DNA of 64,000 nucleotides from JBEVJC01 sp040510375 (GTDB lineage: Bacteria > Bacteroidota > Bacteroidia > Chitinophagales > Chitinophagaceae): contig JBEVJC010000015.1 in assembly GCA_040510375.1 (NCBI GenBank), forward strand, positions 45,004 to 109,003. Direction: 5' to 3'. Shown in pieces: positions 44,719-53,591 of this stretch. The position numbers and the translations under genes are program-made. The notes under the pieces were generated by a model that saw nothing but the letters and a program-made list of their open reading frames with translations, ran no database searches and had not been told where the DNA came from. Position 1 is the first letter of the stretch; each line of letters opens with the position of its first letter.

Positions 44719-45609
44719 ATGCCGAATACAAAAGTTGTTATCGATCAGCCGAACTTATTTGACCGATATTATCCCCCTAGGGGGCAGTTGTTGAAATGGA
44801 TTGGAAATAAACAGAAAATGGCCCATGTGATTACGAGCTACTTTCCTGTAGATTACAGAACGTACATTGAGCCTTTTCTCGGTAGCGGGGCCATTTTAGC
44901 CACGGTCTCTCCAGCCAAAGGATTGGGTTCTGATACGTTTAAGCCCTTGGTTGAAATATGGCAAACATTACACGAGAACCCCAGGAAGCTTGTTAAATGG
45001 TATACAGAACGACGCAACGCGATAACATCTACGTGTACAAAAGAGCAGGTGTATAAAGACGTATTGGCTTCGTATAATTCTACGCCAAACGGTGCTGATT
45101 TTTTGTTTTTATCGCGGGCCTGCTATGGCGGTGTTATAAGGTTCAGAAAGTCTGACGGATATATGTCTACACCTTGTGGTGCACATACTCCTATTTCGCC
45201 TAAATCATTTGAAGAAAGGGTTAATGAGTGGTTTCCTCGAATAAAGAATACGTTATTTCGTAACTGTGATTATAAAGAGTCTTTCAAGGCAGCAAAAAAG
45301 GGAGATTTAGTTTACTGTGACCCACCATATAGTTTCAGCCAAACAATCCTCTACGGCGCCCAGTCTTTCAGTTTGATTGAATTGTTCTCTGAGATTGCGA
45401 AAGCGAAGGCCAGGGGTGTTTATGTAGCCCTTAGCATAGATGGAAATAAAAAATCAGGGAATTTAATATGTGACCTACCAATTCCTGACAAACTGTTTAT
45501 ACGTGAAGTATTGGTTGACGTTGGTATATCAATGCTCCGTCGTTTTCAGAGGGAAGGTGAAACTTTAGACGATGAAAATGTTCATGATCGGTTGCTGTTA
45601 ACCTATTGA
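44719..45609 (+). CDS. DNA N6-adenine methyltransferase, D12 class (type II)
   Basis: A 296-residue enzyme with motif X KWIGNKQK, motif I EPFLGSGA (51-58) that binds SAM, and motif IV DPPY (201-204). The order X, I, IV places it in the D12 (alpha) class with Dam and DpnII-type methylases. The target-recognition region has the distinctive GYMSTPCGAHTPISP. It protects the host against the adjacent nuclease. The target sequence cannot be inferred from what is here. Confidence 0.88.
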   Translation: MPNTKVVIDQPNLFDRYYPPRGQLLKWIGNKQKMAHVITSYFPVDYRTYIEPFLGSGAILATVSPAKGLGSDTFKPLVEIWQTLHENPRKLVKWYTERRNAITSTCTKEQVYKDVLASYNSTPNGADFLFLSRACYGGVIRFRKSDGYMSTPCGAHTPISPKSFEERVNEWFPRIKNTLFRNCDYKESFKAAKKGDLVYCDPPYSFSQTILYGAQSFSLIELFSEIAKAKARGVYVALSIDGNKKSGNLICDLPIPDKLFIREVLVDVGISMLRRFQREGETLDDENVHDRLLLTY

Positions 45610-46101
45610 TTTAAAGGTCGACTAGTTAGTCAACCTAGAAAAATCTTATCATTATTAAAACATTGCAGTTCTAGGTAATCGCAAATCTATTTCCCAGTAA
45701 AGACCCATGGACTTTTTTACAATGGCAATCGGGTATAAAAGTGTTGTAAATCAATAATATACGAATATTTATTTAGAGTGGTCTATTAATAGTTGTGTTT
45801 TTTATTTTATTAACTCCTGTCTTTTGATATTGCGATTTGACTTGCGTTTAATTAGTATGTTTTTTGTAATGATTTTAGGGCGATAAAATAATGGGGAAAA
45901 AGCGGAGATCTTTTGTTTTTTTCTCAATTAATTCAACTTACCTATTAAGACCTTAGATCAAATCGATTAGTAAACTCATATCTATGACATATGATTTTCA
46001 AATGGTGCAGATATGTGAATCATATGTATTGAACATGCAATTACCTGTAAATAAGTTAACCGAATACGGATGTGGCCGTCCCACCCTTAAAATCTGAATG
46101 T
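45610..46101. other. AT-rich intergenic region after the restriction-modification genes
   Basis: 492 bases with no convincing gene and much higher A+T than the housekeeping flanks. It holds a weak hairpin just after the methylase (45615-45636) and a 10-base inverted repeat listed separately. I see no integrase remnant or tRNA fragment. Confidence 0.5.
45987..46027. repeat. Inverted repeat ACATATGATT ... AATCATATGT
   Basis: A perfect 10-base inverted repeat with a 21-base spacer, 75 bases before the small gene at 46102. It could be an operator or a hairpin. Confidence 0.6.
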
Positions 46102-46299
46102 ATGCCCATACAATCTCAACGAATTACACTTCCTAAAGTGTCAGACACCGAACTGGCTATAGAGTTGTGCTATGTCATCAAACAGCTCACTCCCGCCGTA
46201 AAACCGCAGATTATCGAACAGCTTCAGCGAATTGAAGAACGGTTAAACCCGTTGGCTAGAGTCAACAGACTTACGAAAAAGACAACGAGGCGTAGCTGA
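46102..46299 (+). CDS. Small hypothetical protein
   Basis: A 65-residue frame from the ATG at 46102, predicted helical: SDTELAIELCYVIKQL, then PQIIEQLQRIEERLNPLARV and a basic tail (KKTTRRS). It is not recognised. The amphipathic helices and regular composition make it more believable than the other short frames around it. It stands alone at the island edge. Confidence 0.35.
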   Translation: MPIQSQRITLPKVSDTELAIELCYVIKQLTPAVKPQIIEQLQRIEERLNPLARVNRLTKKTTRRS

Positions 46300-46633
46300 G
46301 ATGAAGAATTGCGGTTCTTTGGCCCCTACCTGCTCAAGGACGCAATCCGACTAATGCTGGTTAGGCCAGTAGTATGCCCCGAGTGTAGTTTACAGGTTCT
46401 ATTGCGTGTAAATTGATACTAAGCCTATGGGGTCTGAGTTTACTATTTATTTTGTTGGTTCTCCCCTTATAATTAGGTGGGATAATCCGCAAAAAAGTTC
46501 ATCTGCCAATTCATTTGGTTTGGTAAGTATCAATGCTGCCGTTTCTTCAATTTTCTGTTTTTTTCCCCTTGTCCTGGCCCTTTCATTCACGTCCTTTGTG
46601 TTTTATTATTTGATCCTTCAATAAACAACTCCT
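46300..46633. other. Intergenic region before the Pif1-like helicase
   Basis: 334 bases. A 65-codon frame (46427-46624) is present but has no family resemblance and is not called. No repeats or clear promoter box seen. Confidence 0.45.
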
Positions 46634-49153
46634 TTGTCTCTACCGGTACCTGATAGTTCAAATCATTTGTTCAACCTCGCTTTGGAGATGGTGACCGCCA
46701 GCGCCCGGAATATTTTCCTGACCGGCAAGGCAGGAACCGGCAAGACCACCTTTCTTCGTTATATCCGTGACAAGGTGTCCAAACAAATGGCCATTGTAGC
46801 ACCCACAGGTGTCGCTGCTATTAATGCAGGCGGGGTAACTATCCATTCGTTTTTCCAGTTGCCTCTATCCCCGTTTGTTCCGGAAGGTCCGGGTTTATCG
46901 GGCGAGCGGGAAGAATTTATAAATTCCTATACACTGATCAGCCGGTTGAAGATCCAGAAAGAGAAACAGAAGATCCTGCAACAGCTGGAGTTGCTGGTTA
47001 TTGATGAAATAAGTATGGTCCGGTGTGATACCCTGGATGCAATGGATGCGGTGCTCCGGCATATCCGGCAACGACAATCAGAACCCTTCGGCGGGGTACA
47101 GGTCCTCTTTATCGGGGATATGTTCCAACTGCCACCGGTTGTACGCGACGAAACCTGGGAAGTGCTGCGGAATTTTTATGCCAGTCCTTATTTCTTTGAT
47201 AGCCGGGTTGTTCGTGACCAGCCACCCGTTTATATTGAGTTTGACAAGATTTACCGCCAAAGCGAAACGCGTTTCATTAACCTTCTCAACCAGGTCCGGA
47301 ATAACGAACTGGATGCAGAAGGACTCCATATTCTGGAATCGAGATACTTACCCGATTTCAAGAGAACCAAGGCCGATGGTTATATTACGCTGACCACCCA
47401 TAATGAAAAAGCAAGGGAGATCAATAGTCAGGAACTGTCCCTGGTAAAATCAGGGGTGGAAATTTATGCTGCCAGCATTGAAGGTGAATTCCCGGAGAAT
47501 TCATTTCCCGCAGAGGAGCATCTTCATCTGAAGATCGGTGCACAGGTAATGTTTATAAAGAATGATCCCGAGCGGGCCAAACGATATTTTAATGGTAAGA
47601 TCGGGGTTATAACAGAACTGGAAGAAGAAAAAGTAGTTGTGGAATGCCTGGATGGTTCCGAGCCAATTGAGGTAAACCGGGAGAAATGGGAAAATATCCG
47701 CTACACGCTTAATCCCTCAACACGGAAGATGGAGCAGGATCTGCTCGGTTCATTTACGCAATATCCTTTGCGGCTGGCCTGGGCAATCACTATTCATAAA
47801 AGCCAGGGGTTGACTTTTGAACGGGCCGTGATAGATGCAGGCCGGTCATTCGCTTCCGGTCAGGTGTATGTTGCCCTGAGCCGATGTACTTCTCTTGAAG
47901 GACTGGTACTTCAAAGCAGGATCAGTCAGGGTGTGTTTTTTACCGACAGGAGAATCGTAGACTTTTCCAGAAGGAAATCTTCTTCCGCTGAACTGCAGCA
48001 GGAATTGATCCTGGCCAGGCAGCAATTCCATCAAAAAAATCTATTGGGTCTGTTTGATTTTTCTTCTGCTGAGAATGATGTGCTTTATCTCCACACATAC
48101 ATTGACCAGCATTCGGGTTCATTTTCATCGTCAGCTGCCGGTTTTGCCCAACAGTTACTGGATCTGATCAGGTCCCTGCAGGAAGTATCCAGGAAGTTTA
48201 TCAACTGGATGAAGAACGAGTTCAGGAAAGAAGGGGCGCTCCACACGAATCCTGATCTGGTTGAACGGGTTGGCAAAGCGGTAGGATATTTTAAACCACG
48301 TATGGAAGAGATCCAGCTGCTGATTCGTTCTTCAACCGTTTCAACAGATAGCCGGCTGCATGCAAAGGAATTTAATGATTCGGTCCGGGATATTTTTTCC
48401 TCAATAGCCCTGAAAGAGAAACTGATGGCTATATCGGGAGATTTACCTGAACTGGAGAAAATGCAGGAGATGAAGAATAGTTTTATTATGCCTCCATTTG
48501 CTGTCAACGCCTATGGGGGTCCGGTTTCTTCTATGAATACCTCCAAACACCCCGTGCTGTACCAGCAACTGAGGAAACTGCGTGATCAGATCTGCAGTAA
48601 ACGTGACCTTCCCCTTTATATAGTTGCGGGTACCAAATCAATAGAGGAGATGGCGGATTTCCTGCCGCAGACAAAAGAGGATCTTTTACGGATCAATGGA
48701 TTCGGGGAAGCCAAGGTAAAGGCTTATGGCGATGAGTTCATCCGGGTTATCCTTGAGTATTGTGCCGTACGCAACATTGATTCGGGTATGGACAAACCGG
48801 ATGTTACGCCGAAGAAACAGGTTACTGCAAAGAAAAAGACAAGCACCAGAGTGGAGTCACTCCGGTTCTTCCGTGATGGTTTAAAGGTAGAGGAGATTGC
48901 AGTAAGGCGTGGTTTGACGGTGGGTACCATTGAAAGTCATCTTGCATCCTGTGTATCCAATGGAGAACTGAATGTAGAAGAGTTACTCAGTCGCGAAAAA
49001 CTCTTACTTATTGAACCGGTATTGGAAACTATGGGAGAGAAGACTCTTGCTGTAATTAAACAGGAGCTTGGTGAGTCAGTTGGATTTGGTGATATCCGGA
49101 TCACAATGGCCTGGCAGGAGTTTAAAAGATCACAGTCGAAATCGGATCAATAA
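46634..49153 (+). CDS. Pif1/RecD-like DNA helicase with C-terminal HRDC and HTH regions
   Basis: An 839-residue protein with Walker A TGKAGTGKTTF (30-40), APTGVAAINAGGVTIHSFF, LLVIDEISMVR, and late helicase motifs YPLRLAWAITIHKSQGLTFERAVID and VYVALSRCTSLEGL. These make it a Pif1-family 5'-3' helicase. Residues about 630-720 resemble an HRDC domain and the end a helix-turn-helix (KVEEIAVRRGLTVGTIESHL), a build common in Bacteroidota. The start is TTG at 46634; the first ATG would remove residues that precede the Walker A region in relatives. Confidence 0.88.
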   Translation: MSLPVPDSSNHLFNLALEMVTASARNIFLTGKAGTGKTTFLRYIRDKVSKQMAIVAPTGVAAINAGGVTIHSFFQLPLSPFVPEGPGLSGEREEFINSYTLISRLKIQKEKQKILQQLELLVIDEISMVRCDTLDAMDAVLRHIRQRQSEPFGGVQVLFIGDMFQLPPVVRDETWEVLRNFYASPYFFDSRVVRDQPPVYIEFDKIYRQSETRFINLLNQVRNNELDAEGLHILESRYLPDFKRTKADGYITLTTHNEKAREINSQELSLVKSGVEIYAASIEGEFPENSFPAEEHLHLKIGAQVMFIKNDPERAKRYFNGKIGVITELEEEKVVVECLDGSEPIEVNREKWENIRYTLNPSTRKMEQDLLGSFTQYPLRLAWAITIHKSQGLTFERAVIDAGRSFASGQVYVALSRCTSLEGLVLQSRISQGVFFTDRRIVDFSRRKSSSAELQQELILARQQFHQKNLLGLFDFSSAENDVLYLHTYIDQHSGSFSSSAAGFAQQLLDLIRSLQEVSRKFINWMKNEFRKEGALHTNPDLVERVGKAVGYFKPRMEEIQLLIRSSTVSTDSRLHAKEFNDSVRDIFSSIALKEKLMAISGDLPELEKMQEMKNSFIMPPFAVNAYGGPVSSMNTSKHPVLYQQLRKLRDQICSKRDLPLYIVAGTKSIEEMADFLPQTKEDLLRINGFGEAKVKAYGDEFIRVILEYCAVRNIDSGMDKPDVTPKKQVTAKKKTSTRVESLRFFRDGLKVEEIAVRRGLTVGTIESHLASCVSNGELNVEELLSREKLLLIEPVLETMGEKTLAVIKQELGESVGFGDIRITMAWQEFKRSQSKSDQ

Positions 49154-49291
49154 ATATTTCATCTGCCTGCATGATCATACAATTGACTTTATCGGAACAG
49201 TTATTAAGCTAATAGCCTTAATTATTCACATTTATTCCATTGCGGTAATTATCTATACCATTATTAATTATCTTTTCATATCAATTAAAAT

Positions 49292-49792
49292 ATGGTTACC
49301 GCAACTACCCCTACCTATCGCCTTATCAGCGATCATTCCTTTGCTGTAGTAAGACAAAATATCGCTAATGACCAGAAGGCATTCTTTGCGCAGCGTCGGT
49401 ATGAACCGGGGGAAGTCCTGGCTTTATTCTCTGCCGGAGAGATCCATTCGAAGCCGTCGTACCTCACTGTTCAGGTTGGTATAGACAAACACATTATGCT
49501 TCAGCCCGAGCATCTGCAATATATCAACCATAGTTGCGATCCGAATGTATTCTTTGATACCAGTTCCATGGAAGTTGTGGCGGTAAAACGTATTGAAGAA
49601 GGGGATGAGATGACGTTTTTTTATCCTTCGACCGAGTGGGATATGGCGCAGCCATTCACCTGTATCTGCGGAACGGCCAATTGTCTGGGTGAGATCAAAG
49701 GTGCTGCCCATATTGAACCGGCTATAATTAAAAGATATAAGCTTACCCATTTTATCCAACAACAGTTGCATGATCGGAATCACGCGGAATAA
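49292..49792 (+). CDS. SET-domain protein (putative protein-lysine methyltransferase)
   Basis: A 166-residue protein that is essentially one SET domain. It has the substrate/SAM motif YINHSCDPNVFF (NHSCDPN at 79-85), VAVKRIEEGDEMTFFYP with a likely catalytic Tyr, and a post-SET cysteine trio (C124, C126, C131 in FTCICGTANCLGEIKG). SET proteins transfer methyl groups from SAM, usually to lysine. It overlaps the next gene, an ATP-grasp ligase, by 23 bases, and the third gene of the cassette contains a second SET domain with the same cysteines. Confidence 0.85.
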   Translation: MVTATTPTYRLISDHSFAVVRQNIANDQKAFFAQRRYEPGEVLALFSAGEIHSKPSYLTVQVGIDKHIMLQPEHLQYINHSCDPNVFFDTSSMEVVAVKRIEEGDEMTFFYPSTEWDMAQPFTCICGTANCLGEIKGAAHIEPAIIKRYKLTHFIQQQLHDRNHAE

Positions 49793-50915
49793 GCAGGTTA
49801 AGAAAAAAGCAGCAGGGAACATTGCTGCCGACCCTATACAAAAATTGAAGATCTGGGTACTATATCCGTATCTGGTAACAGAAGATCCCAATCTCCAGTA
49901 CTATTATGATTTCAGCCAAAGCCTGGCTGAATATTCCAGGGTATTTGCCGGAATGAATGCAGACTGGATCTGGGAAAAAGTCACCCTTCAGAATTACAAA
50001 GAACTGATTGGGTCCATAAAGAAACGTTCGGGCAGGAAAATCCCGCTGGTTTTTAACCTCTGTGATGGCGATGAAGTAAACGGTACGCCGGGGATTTCGG
50101 TTATCCATGAACTGGAGCGCTGCAAGATTATTTACACCGGTTCAAATGCCGGTTATTATGATATCACTACTTCCAAGATCCCGATGAAACGGGCTTTTGA
50201 TTTGGCCGGGGTGCCAAATGCGAAATGGGAAATCATCGACGGGACGGAAAGTTCATTTGCCGGTATCTGTGCCAGGGTAGGGGCTCCCCTTATCATTAAG
50301 CCTGCTGTTTCTGGAGGTAGTATGGGTGTATCCGTAAAAAATGTGGTCTACACCGATCAGGAACTCGCGGATCGTGTAACAGAGATCAGTAAAGGTTATC
50401 GCGGCTGGAACCTGTTGTCCGACGGATTGATTGTTGAACAATTTATAAGTGGCCCGGAATTTACAACCCTTGTTGTAGGTTCTTCTGACCACCCGGAGAG
50501 TTGTATTGTTTATCCTGCGGTTGAAAGGATTTTCCATTCTTCCCTGCCGGAAGAGGAAAAGTTTCTTTCATTCGACCGGCTTTGGGAAATCTATGAAGAA
50601 GAAAAAGCGATGCCGGGGGAAGAGAACTTTTATAATTACCATCAACCTGATGCCCGCCTGTTGAAAGACCTGGAGAAGATCAGTCTCGACGCATACGTTG
50701 CGGTGGGTGGAACAGGGTATGGAAGACTCGATATCCGGATGGATAGCAGGACCGGCAAACTGTATATGCTGGAGGTTAATGCACAATGTGGCCTTAGCGA
50801 AGACGAAGACTTTACTTCCATCGGTGCAATTCTCCGGTATGCGGAGCGTAGTTTTTCAGAATTGGTTCGCCTGATTATAGAAGATGCATTCCATCGGCGC
50901 CAGCTTAAGTTTTAA
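49770..50915 (+). CDS. ATP-grasp ligase (D-Ala-D-Ala-ligase-like)
   Basis: A 381-residue protein with the ATP-grasp fold. It has FNLCDGDEVNGTPGISVIHELE and YTGSNAGYYDITTSKIPMKRAF in the N-terminal part, LIIKPAVSGGSMGVSV (the glycine-rich nucleotide loop), and RLDIRMDSRTGKLYMLEVNAQ with Mg-binding acidic residues. The last two are those of D-Ala-D-Ala ligases and related carboxylate-amine ligases, but it is not a normal ddl: it is paired with SET genes and its first 22 residues are basic. The substrate is unknown. It should join an amine to an acyl phosphate. Confidence 0.8.
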   Translation: MIGITRNKQVKKKAAGNIAADPIQKLKIWVLYPYLVTEDPNLQYYYDFSQSLAEYSRVFAGMNADWIWEKVTLQNYKELIGSIKKRSGRKIPLVFNLCDGDEVNGTPGISVIHELERCKIIYTGSNAGYYDITTSKIPMKRAFDLAGVPNAKWEIIDGTESSFAGICARVGAPLIIKPAVSGGSMGVSVKNVVYTDQELADRVTEISKGYRGWNLLSDGLIVEQFISGPEFTTLVVGSSDHPESCIVYPAVERIFHSSLPEEEKFLSFDRLWEIYEEEKAMPGEENFYNYHQPDARLLKDLEKISLDAYVAVGGTGYGRLDIRMDSRTGKLYMLEVNAQCGLSEDEDFTSIGAILRYAERSFSELVRLIIEDAFHRRQLKF

Positions 50916-50945
50916 GTGATTCATATTATATAAACCATTCCCTGT

Positions 50946-52382
50946 ATGAAAGTTTGTGTGCTGCAACCAGATTATTCCACAACTGGTGTTGATTATAAGA
51001 ACTATGATCCGCCCCGCAATCTTTCTTCACTCCTGCCCAAACATGAAGTAGATCATGTGTTCCTGAATAAGCTGACTACCTACCGGCAGTTAAAGGAACT
51101 TAAAAAAAAGAACTACGATATTTTTGTGAATTTATGCGAGGGTTACCTGGAATGGGAAGTTCCCTCCATTGACGTGATCCATAGTCTTGAATTACTGGAC
51201 CTGCCTTATACGGGACCAAATGCCAAAGTTTACGACCCGAATAAGGAAATTATGAAGTATGTCGCCTTCTGTGAAGAGGTCCGGACACCAGCTTATTTTA
51301 TAATCGACCAGCCCTCTGATATAGATAAGGTCTCGAAGCACTTAACCTATCCTTTATTTATCAAACCAGCCAAGGCGGGGGACAGCCTGGGGATTGATGA
51401 AAATTCAGTGTTGTACGATAAACAGGGACTACTTCAGAAAGTAGTTGAGATCTTCAATGATTATGGTCCCCTGCTGGTGGAAGAATATATTGAAGGACGT
51501 GAATTCACCGTACTTGTGGCTGCAAATGATGACGGAGTAACCTGCCGTTCCTATAAACCGGTGGAATATGTGTTTCCGGAGGGGAAGGCATTTAAGACCT
51601 ATTCCCTTAAAACATCCGAGCTTCATCCCGATTGTAATTTTCCCTGTACAGACCCCGAACTGGAGAGTCAGTTGCGCGCGGCTTCCGAACGGATCTTTAA
51701 AGGATTCAATGGAGTGGGATATGCAAGGCTTGATTTTCGGGTGAATGATCGGAAGGAGATTTTTTTCCTCGAGATAAATTTTACCTGTTCTGTTTTTTAT
51801 ACAGACGGATATGAAGGGTCTGCTGATTTTATACTTCGGTATGATGAAGCGGGACGGAAAGGTTTTTTGAAACATATTATTGCAGAAGGTATCGCCCGAT
51901 ACAAGAGAAGCAAGCGTCCCTATATAATGAAGGGTAATTCAATTGCTGGATTTGGTATTTATGCCAGCCGGCCCATCCGTACCGGTGATATTGTTTTTGC
52001 AGGTGAAGGCAAACAACAAAAGCTTGTCACCCGACGCTCAGTGGAGACCAACTGGAGCGAGGAGGACAAGCTTAAGTTCAGGAGATACGGGTATGCTGTT
52101 TCGGACGAGGTTTTTATTCTCTGGGACGATGACCCTTCAGAGTGGGCACCTCAGAATCATAGTTGCGATGCCAACACAGGACTTGATGGGTTGAATGTAG
52201 TTGCACTCCGGCCGATCAATAGGAACGAGGAACTTACTCTTGATTATTCTCAATTCCTTGATGAATCAATGGAACCTTTTCAATGCAGGTGTGGCTCAAA
52301 AAAATGCCGAGGCCTTATAAAAGGAGTATTGAATAATTCGGTGACTTCAAGGGAACAACTGATTTATGTACTTAGGTCTTAA
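50946..52382 (+). CDS. ATP-grasp ligase fused to a SET domain
   Basis: A 478-residue two-domain protein. Residues 1-315 are an ATP-grasp ligase related to the preceding gene: FIKPAKAGDSLGI (138-150), EEYIEGREFTV, and RLDFRVNDRKEIFFLEINFT with Mg ligands. Residues 325-460 are a SET domain: GNSIAGFGIYASRPIRTGD, NHSCDAN (404-410), ELTLDYSQF with the likely catalytic Tyr, and a post-SET trio (C447, C449, C454). Fusing a ligase and a methyltransferase implies both act on the same molecule, perhaps a peptide-like product or a protein tail. The three genes are packed tightly. It lies 30 bases after the ligase gene. Confidence 0.85.
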   Translation: MKVCVLQPDYSTTGVDYKNYDPPRNLSSLLPKHEVDHVFLNKLTTYRQLKELKKKNYDIFVNLCEGYLEWEVPSIDVIHSLELLDLPYTGPNAKVYDPNKEIMKYVAFCEEVRTPAYFIIDQPSDIDKVSKHLTYPLFIKPAKAGDSLGIDENSVLYDKQGLLQKVVEIFNDYGPLLVEEYIEGREFTVLVAANDDGVTCRSYKPVEYVFPEGKAFKTYSLKTSELHPDCNFPCTDPELESQLRAASERIFKGFNGVGYARLDFRVNDRKEIFFLEINFTCSVFYTDGYEGSADFILRYDEAGRKGFLKHIIAEGIARYKRSKRPYIMKGNSIAGFGIYASRPIRTGDIVFAGEGKQQKLVTRRSVETNWSEEDKLKFRRYGYAVSDEVFILWDDDPSEWAPQNHSCDANTGLDGLNVVALRPINRNEELTLDYSQFLDESMEPFQCRCGSKKCRGLIKGVLNNSVTSREQLIYVLRS

Positions 52383-52501
52383 GTTTCCTGTGTCGACATT
52401 CAAGCGAAAACGTCTCAAAGCGGCTTGGATTAGTTAGGACTTCGGTCTTATGATTTCCTATTCAGCACACAGGGTTTTTGTTTGATAGTTCCCGGGTCCT
52501 G

Positions 52502-53323
52502 TTATTCATCGCCACTTATATCAAATGTAATTACCTGGCGGCGAAAGGCTTTTACTGGTTGACCCTGTTGAATTGCCGGCTGCCATTTTCCCGCTTTTTT
52601 GATTACCCTTATTGCTTCTTCTTCCATGCCGTAACCAATATTGGTCAGCGCTTTGATCATACTCATTGAACCATCTACATCTACTACAAATTCAATTATC
52701 ACCCGATGTTGTGCTGAAGGCGCACCATTGTCTAGACCAACGTTTGCATTCAGGTTTTTTGTCAGGAACCTTACCCAGTCACCTATAAATCTGGCTTGCA
52801 CATCAACATTGGTTGCAGGTTCGGTTGGCCGTTGTTTTTCGAGAACGATACCTCTGTCACCATCACCAGTCATTACCGGAGGTTGAGCTATATGGTCGTC
52901 CGGCCCTCCCTCTGTGGTAACATCGCTGATTTGTGAGTTGACCAATTCTTCTGTTGTTGCAATTGGTTCTGTATGATCATCGTCAGGTGCTACTACGATG
53001 GTTACAAACTCAACCGTTCTTGTTGGTGGCGGAGGATCAGGACTTACAGGAGGAGGTGGTGGTGGTTCAACAATTGGCTTAGGGACTTCTGTTATATCAC
53101 TTACTATTGTGACTTGCCTGGCTTTCTCCTGCGGGAGAATTTTGTTTGTTTTTTTAAAACCTGTAATGCAGATTAAAGCAGCAACACTTATTAGTGAAAT
53201 GATCAGTGCTTTTGCCGTTCGCCTGGAATAATTCTTTCTCAGTTCGTATGCTCCATACTGTTGGTTCCTGTTTTCAAAAACAATATCAAGCAGGTTTGCG
53301 TGTAGAATTTGATTGGCTTCCAT
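52502..53323 (-). CDS. TonB-type energy transducer
   Basis: A 273-residue protein. It starts with the Bacteroidota pattern NRNQQYGAYELRKNY, then a membrane helix (about residues 38-56), a proline-rich periplasmic linker (VPKPIVEPPPPPPVSPDPPPP), and a C-terminal TonB domain (IIEFVVDVDGSM, then IRVIKKAGKWQPAIQQGQPV). TonB passes energy from ExbB/ExbD to outer-membrane receptors. No exbBD or receptor genes are adjacent. It is convergent with the SET/ATP-grasp cassette. Confidence 0.9.
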   Translation of the reverse strand: MEANQILHANLLDIVFENRNQQYGAYELRKNYSRRTAKALIISLISVAALICITGFKKTNKILPQEKARQVTIVSDITEVPKPIVEPPPPPPVSPDPPPPTRTVEFVTIVVAPDDDHTEPIATTEELVNSQISDVTTEGGPDDHIAQPPVMTGDGDRGIVLEKQRPTEPATNVDVQARFIGDWVRFLTKNLNANVGLDNGAPSAQHRVIIEFVVDVDGSMSMIKALTNIGYGMEEEAIRVIKKAGKWQPAIQQGQPVKAFRRQVITFDISGDE

Positions 53324-53398
53324 AATTAGTAGTTTTAATTATTAGATGAGCCTGTGTTTGAATTTCCATATTGCATAAAGAAGTATGGTAACAATAAA

Positions 53399-53437
53399 AA
53401 GCCCTGAAAGTAGCGACAGCAGCTTCTTTCAGGGCTT
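53399..53437 (-). terminator. Rho-independent terminator after mnmG
   Basis: AAGCCCTGAAAG and CTTTCAGGGCTT form a perfect 12-bp stem with a 15-base loop, followed on the minus strand by TTTTTATTG. It lies beyond the repeated 3' end of mnmG. Confidence 0.88.
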
Positions 53438-53471
53438 AACCTTTTATGTAAACTTTATTTTTGTGGAAACT

Positions 53472-53591
53472 GCGGGGTAATGTATCACCTGCCCATTAAA
53501 ACCATTATGAAACAGCGGTGTAATGTATCACCTGTCCATTAAAACCACTATGAAACAGCGGGGTAACGAATCACCTGCCCATAAAAACCAT
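53472..53591 (-). repeat. 43-base tandem repeats of the mnmG 3' end
   Basis: Two full 43-base units (53472-53514, 53515-53557) and a partial third (53558-53591) that is the end of mnmG itself. The repeated part carries the last codons and the TGA of mnmG with a few changes. The stop is intact in each copy. Confidence 0.85.

Noticed and set aside
39624..46633. Prophage or integrative element
   Set aside because: No integrase, phage structural or transfer genes are seen; content is only defence-like genes.
49770..50915. Standard D-alanine-D-alanine ligase (ddl)
   Set aside because: It shares the fold but lies in a SET/ATP-grasp cassette with a basic N-terminal extension and no cell-wall gene neighbours; the name would overstate what is visible.
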